DNA from: Cloeon dipterum
Lineage: Eukaryota; Arthropoda; Insecta; Ephemeroptera; Baetidae
Reading direction: 5' to 3'
NCBI RefSeq assembly: GCF_949628265.1
Contig: NC_088787.1
Coordinates: 24,728,501-24,792,500 of the forward strand
Length of the DNA: 64,000 nt
Shown: positions 13,101 to 24,135 of the stretch, in pieces
Layout: the number at the start of each line of letters is the position of its first letter
How positions within the stretch are numbered: position 1 is the stretch's first letter
Notes under the pieces: generated by a model
Database searches by the model: none
Seen by the model: only the letters and a program-made list of their open reading frames with translations
What the model was told of the DNA's origin: nothing
Made by a program: the position numbers and the translations under genes

Positions 13101-15325
13101 TCAGCGACAAAATCCGGCTGCTGTCCGCCTATCTGGGCACCCTGATTGCCATTCGAAGGGGCTACCACAGCATCGTGCCCGCCCTGATCGAGAACGCCGT
13201 GTAGGATAACCCAGAAGATATTATCTGTTTCCTCACGTCAAGAGCTGCTAACTGTTTCAGGATGGAGTTGCGTAGGAGCGGAGACGGGAGCTGTGGACTG
13301 CAGGAGGCGCAGCTGCACGCCCTCACCGGGCTCGACACAGGAATGCTCGGCAGACTCAAGGAGGCGCCAAGCGCCGACCCTGACCGCGGCAATGTGCACG
13401 TCACCGGCAGCGCCCTGCCGTCCAACTCGGGCACCAAGAGGTGCATCCTGATTGGGGCTCCCATAAGGGTAAGTTTTTCTACTTTAAATGTTAGCACAGA
13501 AACACTTGGGATAAAATATGAGAGCAAATCCCACGTGAGATTAAGAAGCGGCTTAGATGGATTTTTAGACGTAACATATTTAAGCTGAAACCAAAATAAA
13601 TGTTCGCGGTGGTACTAAGTGAGAGGTAATGGGAGTTGAAGTCAGAGGCCGAAAAAAGTGAGCGGTTGCCTTACTATTATCAAGTATTTAATTTAACTTA
13701 AGAATATAACGTCGATTCCAAAAAATTGGTATGCATACTGAAAAGATTGACTGCAACTTTTGTGCAAATTAAGATATATCAATGTAGCTTTTTCACTTTC
13801 CATCTTAACATTTGATCGTGAACAGCTAAAAAAGTTGTAGGTCAAAGGTCAAGTTGACCTTCCTCGCTCATTTTACGAAATTCCGATTTGTTGAGTTCCT
13901 ATATGAACAAAAATGAATATGGTTTATGCTTTTATAGCTAACTTTGAACTGACGATATTAACAGTTAAAGAGTACACTCAATTTTCCCAAGGATCTACTA
14001 TGAATTTTGTGATATTTAACTTAACTACCTTAAAAATTCCTACCATAATGCGGACAAACCTTTCACTGAACGTGCGATTTCATTCTTACTTTGACATTAA
14101 ATATTTTAATTTCCATTTTATTAAACTTGCACTTAAACCAGATAATTCAAAACCATATTGTGATACTATTTTGTGTCACGGCAAAGGTCAATATCTCGAC
14201 CCTAACCGCCTCAACGTGAGTAATGTTTTCTTTGTCTTCATAAATTGAGAAATTTCCTGTTAATAAAGTAACAAATAAAAACGTGGAGCACCTGTGGTGT
14301 TTAATTAACGCTTGATTTTAATTGGAAGCCATAAAACATTGATCCCTTCCAACCAACTACTTTAGCTCAGTCAATTTCCGCTGGTAGGGGTGTCTGACGA
14401 GCAATCGCTTTTAGGGAAAGTCGCATGTAAAATGAATTACTTTTTCCGTCACGTGAAACTAAATTAAAAGCCGGATTGGACGTCGTGAAGGACGGAAAGT
14501 CTTTTCAAAGTTAAATATCTTCACTGAATTTGTTTGTTATTTTCTTAACTTTGTTTTTTTCTGCCTGGGGAAAAATGACAAACGACCTCGGGCAATGTCA
14601 GCAGCCGAACCGGAGGGAGGCTGGTGTCTCATTACGCTCGCTAACGAGGCGTGTTTCAGAACGATCAAATGACCACACTCCCTTTAATCTGCAATCTGAC
14701 GTCCGTCCAATCTGTAGCATGTGATTTGAACTCATCAGCCAGTTTCTTCTTCGCGTTTTCTTGGAAAAGAATTAGGCCCAGCTTTCGGTAAAATTAGGAA
14801 CGGAAAGTAAGGAAATTTGAATAGGAAATCAGAACGCGCTGTAACGGCAGAGCGGAAAGTGCCAAACGCGCTCTCAATAAATCGGAAATGTATATTTGAC
14901 ATTTTTTTCTTATTGTAATTGAGATTGTAATAATATAATTTTTCGTTTATTTCATAGTTAAGTTCCCGGTCCTCCGGTCCTCGGACAGGGATAAAAAGAG
15001 CAAAAAAATGCATAGGATTTTAGGGGCGAAGTTGCCTCGCTGATTCATTACAAAATACTTGGCTTGAAATATGAAAATTATAATATCAAACGTGTACCGC
15101 AAGAAAATTAACTCTGAGGGAAGCATAAAAAATATGTAAAAATTGTCAAATTATGTAGATTTAATTTTGAACTATAATTTCAAAATTAATGAAATTTTGA
15201 TATTTTAGGGACCGATTTTGAGACTGGACAACAGTGAATCCTCGTTGGTGAGCCTGAGCGATGCTATTATGTGGGCCAAATGTGGCGCAATGTCACCCCT
15301 AGGCACAGTTATCAACCCCTTCTAA
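1165..15325 (+). CDS. WDR17: WD repeat-containing protein 17, 18 exons, about 1225 aa
   Basis: Exons: 1165-1278, 1780-2021, 6200-6396, 7328-7561, 7663-7907, 8547-9072, 9398-9676, 9829-9978, 10045-10172, 10414-10542, 11033-11235, 11297-11397, 11982-12196, 12363-12539, 12607-12841, 13023-13200, 13261-13468, 15209-15325. All junction phases agree and the sum is 3678 nt. The N-terminal half is a string of WD40 repeats, for example GSDDCSIRVWD and SGSWDFSIRVWD near residues 540-600. The C-terminal half is helical and repeat-like, as in vertebrate WDR17 (around 1300 aa). The first residues (MRAISCLGAGTQPW), the block EWDKALGVAPGVSLDYWK and the closing SPLGTVINPF match the family closely. The molecular role of WDR17 is poorly known; the architecture suggests a scaffold. 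The exon 2 acceptor is weak: starting at 1792 instead of 1780 also keeps frame and removes four residues. Intron 2 contains a carbonic anhydrase gene on the other strand. Poly(A) signal at 15375-15380. Confidence 0.93.
2189..5536 (-). CDS. Secreted alpha-carbonic anhydrase with acidic C-terminal tail, nested in WDR17
   Basis: Seven exons on the minus strand: 5497-5536, 5343-5414, 4593-4760, 4129-4267, 3852-3957, 3260-3484, 2189-2491. They sum to 1053 nt (350 aa). It would hydrate CO2 to bicarbonate and a proton outside the cell. A short hydrophobic signal peptide (MLARTFLIVVLA) opens the protein. The zinc histidines are His120 and His122 in MHFHWG and His146 in EAHLVHF. Thr227 lies in SLTTPPC. 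Cys49 and Cys231 sit where secreted family members form a disulphide. By hand alignment the proton-shuttle His64 (human CAII numbering) is Gln92. After the domain, residues about 284-322 form a Glu/Ser/Asp-rich stretch, then a basic-proline tail to the stop. The whole gene lies inside WDR17 intron 2. A GT/CA run lies in its first intron. Confidence 0.92.
13469..15208. other. WDR17: Last, long intron of WDR17
   Basis: This 1.74-kb AT-rich intron separates the penultimate exon from the last one. Apart from the AGGTCA cluster near 13.84 kb I see no exon-like or RNA-gene-like sequence. Open frames here (for example 13913-14248) have AT-biased, low-complexity translations and no recognisable domain. 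Confidence 0.5.
13839..13860. promoter_or_regulatory. DR1 nuclear-receptor-like site plus inverted half-site in WDR17 intron 17
   Basis: A perfect direct repeat of AGGTCA with one spacer base lies at 13839-13851, and an inverted half-site TGACCT ends at 13860. DR1 is the known target type of HNF4 and RXR/USP receptors. Another AAAGGTCA stands near 14182 in the same 1.7-kb intron. The sequence match is direct. Function is inferred, and the site could instead be part of an old transposon. Confidence 0.4.
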
Positions 15326-15374
15326 GGGGCGCAAACGAATCAAAAGCTTCGAAGCTTCGACAATAATAAGAATT

Positions 15375-15380
15375 AATAAA
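15375..15380 (+). terminator. WDR17: Poly(A) signal of WDR17
   Basis: AATAAA stands 50 bases after the WDR17 stop codon. The rest of 15326-15788 is the short WDR17 3' flank and the promoter/5' UTR of the next gene, with no other feature seen. Confidence 0.6.
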
Positions 15381-15788
15381 AGAACTGTACATGAAGTTAT
15401 ACGATGGTGTCATTTTAATCAGATTCCCGCTGTTACATTGATCCAATTGTGCGAGCTCTACTTTAGGCTAAATTTATTTGTCACTTATAACCCCATCGTC
15501 AGGGTGACACGCTCAGCTCAACATTACTTTGCTCATTTTTTTGGCGTTCAAATTGTCGAAATCTTGCAGGCATAATTTACTAAAATTGCAAAGACTAAAA
15601 AGCAAAAACGAGAGGAGACTTTAACTGGTGCGACGCAAGCGCTATTCACAGGCCAGAGGGGTGGATAGGGGTGCGAGGCTCGGGGCGAGGGAGTCGTCTT
15701 GGTCAGTGGAAGTGCACCCGCTCGGGGCTTCGGATCAGCCAACAGCTTCTCCGACGATAATGCATCATGAGTCGACCTCCTAAGCGGA

Positions 15789-18183
15789 ATGACAGCGACG
15801 GGGCTGCTCTTCTTCGCACTTGTCATCGCGTGGTGAGTCGACAAAATATTGAGGAACATCAAAAATCCAAATTTGGCCAATTTTTCATGGTGCATATTTT
15901 CGATGACAACTCAACTTTTCCCCTCACTGTGTTTGCAATATTGAAGCTGGCATACCGTCGAGTGCGAGAAGAATTACACCATCAAGCCGAGAATGGTGCT
16001 GCCCGACAATTACGTCAAAGGTTGGTTTGCTTTTATTCATCGTCGGGAAAATCTTAGGAATAAGGGTTTGTGCAAACTCTAGTTAAACTTGGGCTGCCTG
16101 CAGAGACGCGGCCGCCTTCGCAAAATAGGGAGCCGGTGATCATCGAGTTCAGCATATACGTGGTCGACATCAACTCGATCAACGTCGAGGACATGGATTT
16201 TCGGTAATTCTTGGATTATTAACATGGAAACATTTCAGTCATTTTGCCATTGCTGACAGCGTGGACCTGTTCGTGAGGCAACGCTGGGTGGAGCCGCGGC
16301 TTGAGATGCCTGAGGACATCTTTGAAGAGGGCGATGACTTTGTCACGCTGCCCGCCAATTTTTTTGACAACCTTTGGCACCCTGATCCTTATATCCTCAA
16401 CGCCAAGGCCTCAGGCAGATATAATATTTTGAAACAAACAAAACTTTCATATTTCACATTGCAGAGATCGCAACCCTGACGCACAAGTTCTCCAGCGTGA
16501 CCCTATATCGTAATAAGACAATTCGGTACGCTGCCAGGATGCATGCCATCGTTGCCTGTCAAATGGAGTTCCAGCTCTACCCGATGGACATCCAAGTGTG
16601 TCCAATGGCCATTGAGAGCTGTGAGTGTATTTGACCAACTGGCTCCAACACTTTTCACTGAAGATTTTTTAGTCAATTTTGCTTTCTGTCTAAATTTGAA
16701 TCATGGACAAGATTGGACATGTTATTTATCATAGCCAATTAACCTTGTGGCTCGTATTATTAAGGCGACGATGTGACACATTTGAGCATTTCGTGGCTGC
16801 TCAAAGTCAGAGATGGCTAAAATATGGTTAGTTTAGTGACTCGAAATGCTCAAATAGCTCAACGGGTTCGGATGCGCACCAGCGCCGACTAGCCACTTGC
16901 TGGTTTTCGCACCTTTCCGGCGGACACACGTCTAGCGTTTTAAAAGACCTCGGTGCGAGGAGGCAAAAAGACAGCCCCATTTTATCCACTTGGCAGTGTT
17001 ATGGAGACTGGGTTAGTTCATGAGCAGAAGTTGCAAAAATATACGACTGTACCTTAAAAAAAATATATAATCTCAAAAGAGATTTTTAGAGACGCAAAAT
17101 CCAGTCCAGTGATATAATTGGATAATTTTAATTCAAACCCGTTTAGTTTCCTATACAAACCAGAAGCTGCGACTCGTGTGGGGCCAGGATGGCGTAACCG
17201 TGAACCCAGAGTTAAAGTTGCTGCAGTACAACGTGGGCCAGCCGCTGCAGCTGGAGGAGAGCAACGGCTTCATGCTTGAGAAGGAGGGTGAGGGGTTTGA
17301 TTGATTTAAAGCAAGGTCGACCAACGCACTTGCTTACGCACAGGAAACTACTCGCGGCTGGTGGCCTACTTTCGGTTCGAGCGGCAAATCGGCCACCATC
17401 TGATCCAGACGTTCGCGCCCTCGGCCCTGGTGGTTATGCTCTCCTGGTTCAGCTTCTGGCTCGGCCTGGACGCGATTCCGGGCAGAGTGACCCTTCTAGT
17501 GACCTCCATGCTGACTCTGGTCACAATGTTCACCGGCCTTAAGTCCGACATCCCACCGGTAGCCTATGTGAAGGTATGAAACACAAATCTGAGGAATCGC
17601 ACCCTGCAGCGACTGACTGTGGACAGGCCTTGGACCTGTGGATGGCCGGCTGCATGGTTTTCGTGTTTGCCGCCCTTGGCGAGTTCGTCGTGGTCAAGGT
17701 GCTAGACGTGCACTATACGGAGCAAAAGACGGCGCAGAGGATCAACCACCAAACCGAGTCCAAACCAAACACCAGGTCCATCGCCAGAATATTTCCCTTG
17801 GTAATTTCTAAATTTTCCAATTCCATAAATAATTAAGCTTTGCAAAAGATTAAATTTTACGATCCTCGTAGAACTTAAACCGAGCGAAGGCAACGGAGCG
17901 AGTGTCCGGTGAGAAAATTCAGGCAAAGTCCGCATGGGACGTGGAGGCGGGCGTGCGGTGCCGCAAACTGGTGATCGTTCACGGCACTGAGACCGATAGC
18001 GCGACCAAAACGGAGCAGCCCTCGTGGTGGTCACTGCCGCCGCTCGCCTGGACCGACCCTGAGACAGGCGAGGAGAAGATTCTGTGGCGCGAGATTGACA
18101 GAGTGTCTAGACTCGTCTTCCCCTTTTTCTTTCTACTCTTTGTCCTCACCTATTGGCCCATTTTATTGCTGAAGAAGGCCTGA
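15789..18183 (+). CDS. Cys-loop ligand-gated (chloride-type) ion channel subunit, CG12344-like
   Basis: Nine exons: 15789-15832, 15947-16020, 16104-16203, 16260-16414, 16465-16620, 17147-17287, 17344-17573, 17627-17800, 17872-18183. They sum to 1386 nt (461 aa). The start was chosen because ATG 15789 opens a signal peptide (MTATGLLFFALVIA). The extracellular domain has LWHPDPYILNAKASE and the 13-residue Cys loop between Cys156 and Cys170. M1 is about 240-262, M2 about 269-289 (starting PGRVTLLVT), M3 about 301-325 and M4 about 437-460. The PxR motif at the start of M2 and the overall sequence fit anion-selective members. I see no second Cys pair in loop C, unlike glycine, GluCl and HisCl receptors. 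From memory it most resembles the orphan insect group of Drosophila CG12344; the ligand is unknown. The fourth intron uses a GC donor. Confidence 0.9.
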
Positions 18184-18691
18184 GCCCCTTTATTTCCAGA
18201 AATCGGACCGTTCAATTTAATTTAGTGTGGAAGAGGAGCAAAAGAATTAATAATTTACTTCCTATGCCTTAAGTTAAACGGAGAAGACGTAATAAAAATT
18301 TAGAGGCAAAAACATTTCATAGCATAGCTAAAAATAACAACTGTTGAAGCCCTGCTAAATATGTATTATTATCTAATTTAAAACAAAATATTTCCCTTAA
18401 AACTCTTATTGAGATTGTTAGGTAATGTGGGACGACTGGAATTAATTCATGCATCCACTGGAGGGAACAAGATTTTTTAATTTTTTCCCATTTGAGGTAA
18501 AAGATACTTCTAGAGTTTTGATCTGAGATTCGATTGTTGGCATTCATCTGTGACTTACAAGTGAATCGCGTAATTTTGCTCTCGTTTAGTCTAAACATAT
18601 GTATACTTCAACCGATTGGTACAAAACGCAAAAGGATTGGGCAAATAAAATTTCCATTGATTTAGTACAAAAATAACTGTTATTTACCTTC
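18184..18691. other. Convergent 3' ends of the channel and PWP2 genes
   Basis: The two genes point at each other across 508 bp. A poly(A) signal AATAAA for the plus-strand channel gene lies at 18291-18296. I see no canonical signal for PWP2 on the minus strand, so it may use a variant hexamer. Nothing else is recognisable. Confidence 0.5.
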
Positions 18692-21600
18692 TCAATCATC
18701 AACACACATGACTTCTTCAGTGTCGTCAGTGGCTTGCTGCGCCTCAAGCTTCGTCTGCCGCATTTTGGCTTGCCTCAGGACGTACTCCAATGTGTATTTG
18801 TTGAAATCACACCTGAAAAATGGGCAGTGAGAAATTCAAATAGGCGGATGGGACAAAAACTTACAGCTTGCTGAGATCGTCGTGGCGCCTGTTGACGCTC
18901 TTCTCCAGGGTGAGCAGCAGAGGCATAGATTCGGCGCTAGTCTGCCTGAGGTGCTGCCCATGAGAGGTCAGCAGATGCTCTACCCACAACAGGTAGTACT
19001 CAATGTGTCGTGTGCTCTCCAGAGCTAGCCCGACAAACTGCAGCACACGCTCAGCATACATCACTGGCATCGTCCTTGCTGTCAATTCAACTGGAATAAT
19101 CAAAACAAACATTTCAAAATAAGTTTGTATGCATATGGATTAAATTTACCAAATATAACGAGAATGCTGAATCGGAATTAATTTTCTTACTGACTACACT
19201 TTGATCTTTGCAAAGCACTTAGTTTTGACAGATTATAATCATCACTGTAGCATCATTTGAATATTAGAATATGACTACTTACTATCTTGGTGGGGAACAG
19301 ACTCAAGCACTTCTTGAAGCAAAGGCTTCTCGTTCAGTTTAATGGCCATCATCAACGCTATTGTATAAAAAGGATTTTAATGCATATAACGTGGACAAAG
19401 TTGAGAGACTCACCCTTTGACCACTCTTTGGACCTTACAGTTTTCTTTACTGAATCAGGAGTGATGCTTTCGTCAAGGAAGAAAGGATCAAACATCATCC
19501 CTAGATCCAATGAGTACACAATGAGTCCTTCTGTCGAAGCTGCTGCCCATGCAGTGCCTGCAATCATATTTCATTTTAGGCGGGGTTACAGACGTAGAGA
19601 TTATTTTTACCAGTTGGCGAGAAATGAATTCCATAAACCCTGACTTCTGGTTTGAAACTCCTGGCTGCCATGTCGCCCTTTTTCACTCCAGGCAGTTTGA
19701 TTGATACATCGCCTTCCTCACGCTTCTCAACCAATGCCAGATTTCCATACTCGCTCATATTACGCCTGCTAATAAAGTCCTGGAAAGAGAAGATTTCTAT
19801 AATTATTTTTTGATGTAATACTTATAACTAGGTTGATTTTAGAGCCAATTTTCTCAGATATTTAACCGGCCGCCTAGGTAAATTTTGGCTTTCCCAATTT
19901 TCAGTACTGATCTACTTTAACTGGCAATTGCATGTAAAAAAAGCGATTGTCAAAATATTAAAGTTGAAATTTAATAGCTAAAAAGCTACTTACATCAACT
20001 CCATCCAAGGATCTGTTCTGCGTGATTTCAAACTTGGACATCAAGAGAGCTTCTCTAACGTGATAAATACAGACGTTCTTAGACTGGCCCCCAGCTAAAA
20101 TACACTCTCCATCTGCAGTGTAGCATAGGGAAGTAAATGATCTGTAAATTAAATAGATTACAAATTTAAAATCACAAAAAGCCACTTCAATTTTGTCTAA
20201 AACTTTGCACCAAGTTAAAATATTCCATTACTCACTTTCCCTTCAGATTCTGCTTGGCGGTGATCAAGTCTGTGTCAGATCTTCCAGCTCCCAGATCTTT
20301 CCTGCCGTCAATGTAGCCAGTTTGGTTTGCAAATTTAGTTTCGAAAAACGAAATCTGGCCATCTAACGTGGCCACTGCCAGCTGCTCCCCGTCTGGCCTA
20401 TAAGCCACGCACACAACTGAAATGATCAGAGGTAAACAGTTAACAAGACACGCATATTTAAAGTATGAAGTATTAACCTGAAGATTGCATTTCAATGGTT
20501 TCATGGTCGCTGCCGGTTTCAATGGTATTCCAAATTTTGATTGTCTTATCCCAGCTGACCGAGGCTAGTGTTGTGCCAGAAACTGAGGGGGAGAACGAAA
20601 TACTGACCACTGGACCCTCATGTCCACATAAAACCTGTAATCAAATCACTTATCAATAAGTTTGCTATGAATGTGAGGCCTTTTCTCACTTCTAGCAGTC
20701 TGTGGTTCCTCATGGACCAGAGGTAGATTTCGAAAGTGTCCTGGCCTCCTGCCGCCGCGAATTCAGCAGTATTGTCCATGGCGACACAACTGAACTGGGC
20801 AGGGCGAGGTGACGTGTATGTGCGGTAGTTTCGATACCTGTAAAAAATAATGTGAATAAAATAAAGCAGATTTAGAGTGAAATTCAAACCTGATCATGTC
20901 AAACAGTCTCACTGTTCCATCCAAAGACGCAGAAATAACCGACTTTCGGTTTTTGCTGAACTGGACTCCAGTAACAGCAGATGTGTGCTCATTAAAGGTG
21001 ACCACGCAGAAGCCAGTCAAAGTGTTCCAAATTTTAACCTGAGAAAATTTTAGAACATCAATTTGCCATTTCTGTAGTATTAAAATAATTCCAAGAACGC
21101 ATGGCTGTCCTATAACTGCAAATCATTGGGTCACATTCTTCCTCTAGACATTATTTATTCCATTATGCTGAATTGAGTCTTTTCAAAGTTTTATTTAGGA
21201 CAATCTCACAGGTTTGGACAATTTGACAGTGCATTTTTTGTTCATTATAAAACGTTGTATTGATTGATTGGCATGTTACGAAATTGACACGTAAATTATT
21301 CAAACAGAAGAGTAATTTATTTTCAATCAATCAATACAACGCTATAATTAAAAGTTTAAAAATCAAAGCAACCTATCGATTTGTTAGAGAAATGAAAAAT
21401 ATAATTTGATTTAAAATAATAGAGGGTATTTTTTATTTTTCATTAAAATTCCTTATTATCAGATAACTTTGATATAGATTAAGAAAATATTATGTTAAAT
21501 TTTAAGAAAAATAACTGTGAGCCTGCACTATTTATTACCTTTCCGTCTCCTCCGCCAGTGACAATGAACTGCCCATCAGGCGAGTAATCTAGGCAGTACA

Positions 21601-23669
21601 TGTTATTGTAGTGACCCTGTTGCTTCATCACATAGGTCTCACTCTGCCATTCCCAAACGACCAGTTGACCCAGCTTAGAGCAGCCTAGCGCAATCCAGTC
21701 GCCAGTGTTGTTTATGGCCAAAGAATTGATGTTTTGCTCTGAGATGCTATACAGAAATAAAAAAAAAACAAATAAGAAATATCCAAATAAAAAAGACATA
21801 CCTCAGAGAGTGAATCAAATTCACGTCAGGCATTTCGTGTAGGAAGAACGCGCCATTTGAGAAGCCGGTGACCAGCATATGCGTGGATTTGTGGTAGGCA
21901 GCGCTGATCAAGGTCGCCTTGGGGTTGTCCTTGATCAGCTCCTTCAAGTAGTGTCTTGAGGCTCTCTTGTAGCTAAGGATCGTAGCCACCTCCTCCTCCT
22001 CCATGGAAATTTCCTTCTCTCGCCTCTTGTCAGCTTTTTCCTACACAAATTTAATTTGTTCTCCATTAGGTTTAATTCAAAACGAATTTTAATGAAAAAA
22101 AAAATGAGAATAAAAGCGGCCAAAAATAAATCAATTGAACATTATTTTTGGTTGGATTGCTTATGAATTTAAGGAATCAACTTATTTCTTAATGGAAGAA
22201 TTAGCTGTCAACAGTCATTTTAACGATTAAGAGAATCATTTCTGATTGAGTTTTGAAAAAATTGATATAATATTTTATTTAAAAACGCATAAGAAAAAAC
22301 CAAGGGGACCTTCTTACTTAAGGGTCAGCTAAAATGCTAAGAAACGCCACAAGGCGCATTGTTTAGCTGCGCTAAAGTCTGTACCAATCTGTATTCTATT
22401 ATGTTGGATGAAATAAGTTATTTTTGTTTATGATGGTACTTAAATTTCTTTCCATTTCTTTTACTTGGAAAAACTTTCAACTAGAAACATTTTGGGAATT
22501 AATCAAGCCATTTATTAATCGATATCACAAATTTGCGACTCTCACCTGATCCTCAGTAGACTCTGCTCTGCTATCATCAACATCATCGGGCTTCTCGTCA
22601 TCATCGTCAGTCTTGGCAACTTCCTCAGGAACCCATAGCTTGAGGTCAGCCAGCTCAATGTTGCACTCCCAGACGGTCAAATGGCCGTTTCTGAACAAGT
22701 CTCGATGCGTTAAGAAGTCAAAAATTATTTGAAAACTAATCATACCTTCCAATGGTCGTGATGTCCAGAGAATTTTCCTCAAAGAAACAGGCAATGATGG
22801 CGTCTCTGTGACTGCCAAGAGACTGAATTCCGAAATTGGCAAAGCGATTGATGCCGTAGATTCTGGTAATCATGTCCTTTGAACCAATTGCAATAACCCT
22901 ACAAATTTATCATTAAAAGTCAGATCTGACTAATTTTTAAATGAATTACTTTGAGTCAGAGGACCAGTCAATGCAGGATGTGTCATCATAGGCGCCTCTC
23001 ATGCACTTCACGAGCTCAAAGGGATTTAGTTCTCCCACAGAGTAGCCCGGAGCCTTGTAAACAAACACTGGAATACGCAGATCTTGTTAATTTCAAGTTA
23101 TTTTAAGTCACTGAATCACGCACCTAGGCTTTCTTTGCAAATAGCAAAATATTTTCCATCAGGACTGAATTTCACTCTGGAAACTTTTCTCTTGAAGTGA
23201 TATGTGTGCAAAATTGTCTGGGTGACCATGCTGATGTAGAAGGCTTTTCCAGCTAAAAAATTATTTAAATTACGTTCAGCACACAACACTGCTGATTAAA
23301 ATCATGAGATCTACCCTCGTCGATGGCAAGCAGAAACCTTCCATTTGGAGAGAGATCGAGAGCTGTGTAATTGAACCGGCTTTCAACTGGCAATGTTGCA
23401 GATTTGTTGCTGAAATATTTGAGATCATTTTATTGAAATTATTAAAATGGGTTGTACTTTATTTTACTTTTTCAAGTCGAAAATAGAAATCTTGTTTCCG
23501 ACGGGGCTAATAACGGAGTTTCCATCAGGCGAAAATAACAAATCGCCTTTTTTAAAAACAGTGCCGAGCAAGTTCGAAAACTGAAATAAGAACATATACA
23601 TGCATAAGGAATACAAATCTACGATAACACGTTTTCCATATTAAATAATACCTGGTAAGAAAACTTCAT
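18692..23669 (-). CDS. PWP2: Periodic tryptophan protein 2 (UTP1), U3 snoRNP/SSU processome WD40 protein
   Basis: Nineteen exons, 2736 nt, 911 aa (human is about 919): 23652-23669, 23468-23580, 23315-23409, 23124-23252, 22950-23067, 22746-22898, 22546-22690, 21802-22040, 21539-21746, 20890-21038, 20690-20837, 20478-20634, 20236-20416, 19994-20141, 19611-19779, 19414-19557, 19283-19357, 18865-19090, 18692-18812. The start MKFSYQ|FSNLLGTVF and the block SPDGNSVISPVGN are family signatures. WD repeats fill most of the protein. An acidic linker follows residue about 240, and the Utp12-type helical domain lies near the C-terminus (LYLLWVEHLL-like region). PWP2 is a core UTP-B subunit needed for 18S rRNA processing in the nucleolus. 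The first coding exon holds only 18 nt. The gene shares its upstream region with the V-ATPase gene. Confidence 0.96.
21253..21341. repeat. Perfect 18-bp inverted repeat (hairpin) in a PWP2 intron
   Basis: CGTTGTATTGATTGATTG at 21253-21270 is matched by its exact reverse complement at 21324-21341, with a 53-base loop. Flanking TTATA on both sides extends the symmetry imperfectly. It lies in the intron between exons 9 and 10. It could be a very small MITE, a recombination scar or an intronic small-RNA hairpin. I see no open frame in it. Confidence 0.6.
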
Positions 23670-24135
23670 TTTTACTATTAACAGAGAAGACAAAAACAAT
23701 TCATCAGTTCAAAAACATGCTTGTTCGATAACACCGCTAACACATGGTCTTGAAATTCGTGTCTTGCGCTCTGCGATGCTCAATTATTTATTATAGACTC
23801 GCTTCGCTTACACAATTGCTCGATTTCCATTGGTCATGGGGGTTGCCAGCTGGCTAGCGAGCCTCGTCCTCTTGACAGCTCGACTGGGTGGACAGCAAGA
23901 CGGCTTCCTATTGGCTGGAGATACACCTCCACTAGTAGCTCGGCCAATGATAGGGCGTGACGCAGTACTGATATAGAAAATTTTCCTTCCATCACATGAC
24001 CCACTGCAGGTTTAAGCCATTACTTCTTTGAGAGTCAGCCTGTGTCGAGTTTTAGTCGCCCGATAGACCGAGTGTGCTGTCATAGTCTTATATTTGCCCC
24101 TGTAAATACTCTACGACAAACACACTTCTTTCAAA
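23670..24135. promoter_or_regulatory. Divergent promoter between PWP2 (-) and V-ATPase c (+)
   Basis: Only 466 bp separate the two start codons. Three CCAAT elements are visible: ATTGG at 23829-23833 and 23910-23914, and CCAAT at 23944-23948. A TCACATGA E-box (M-box type) lies at 23992-23999, closer to the V-ATPase side. No TATA box stands at a convincing distance from either gene. This is typical of housekeeping promoters. Confidence 0.6.
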
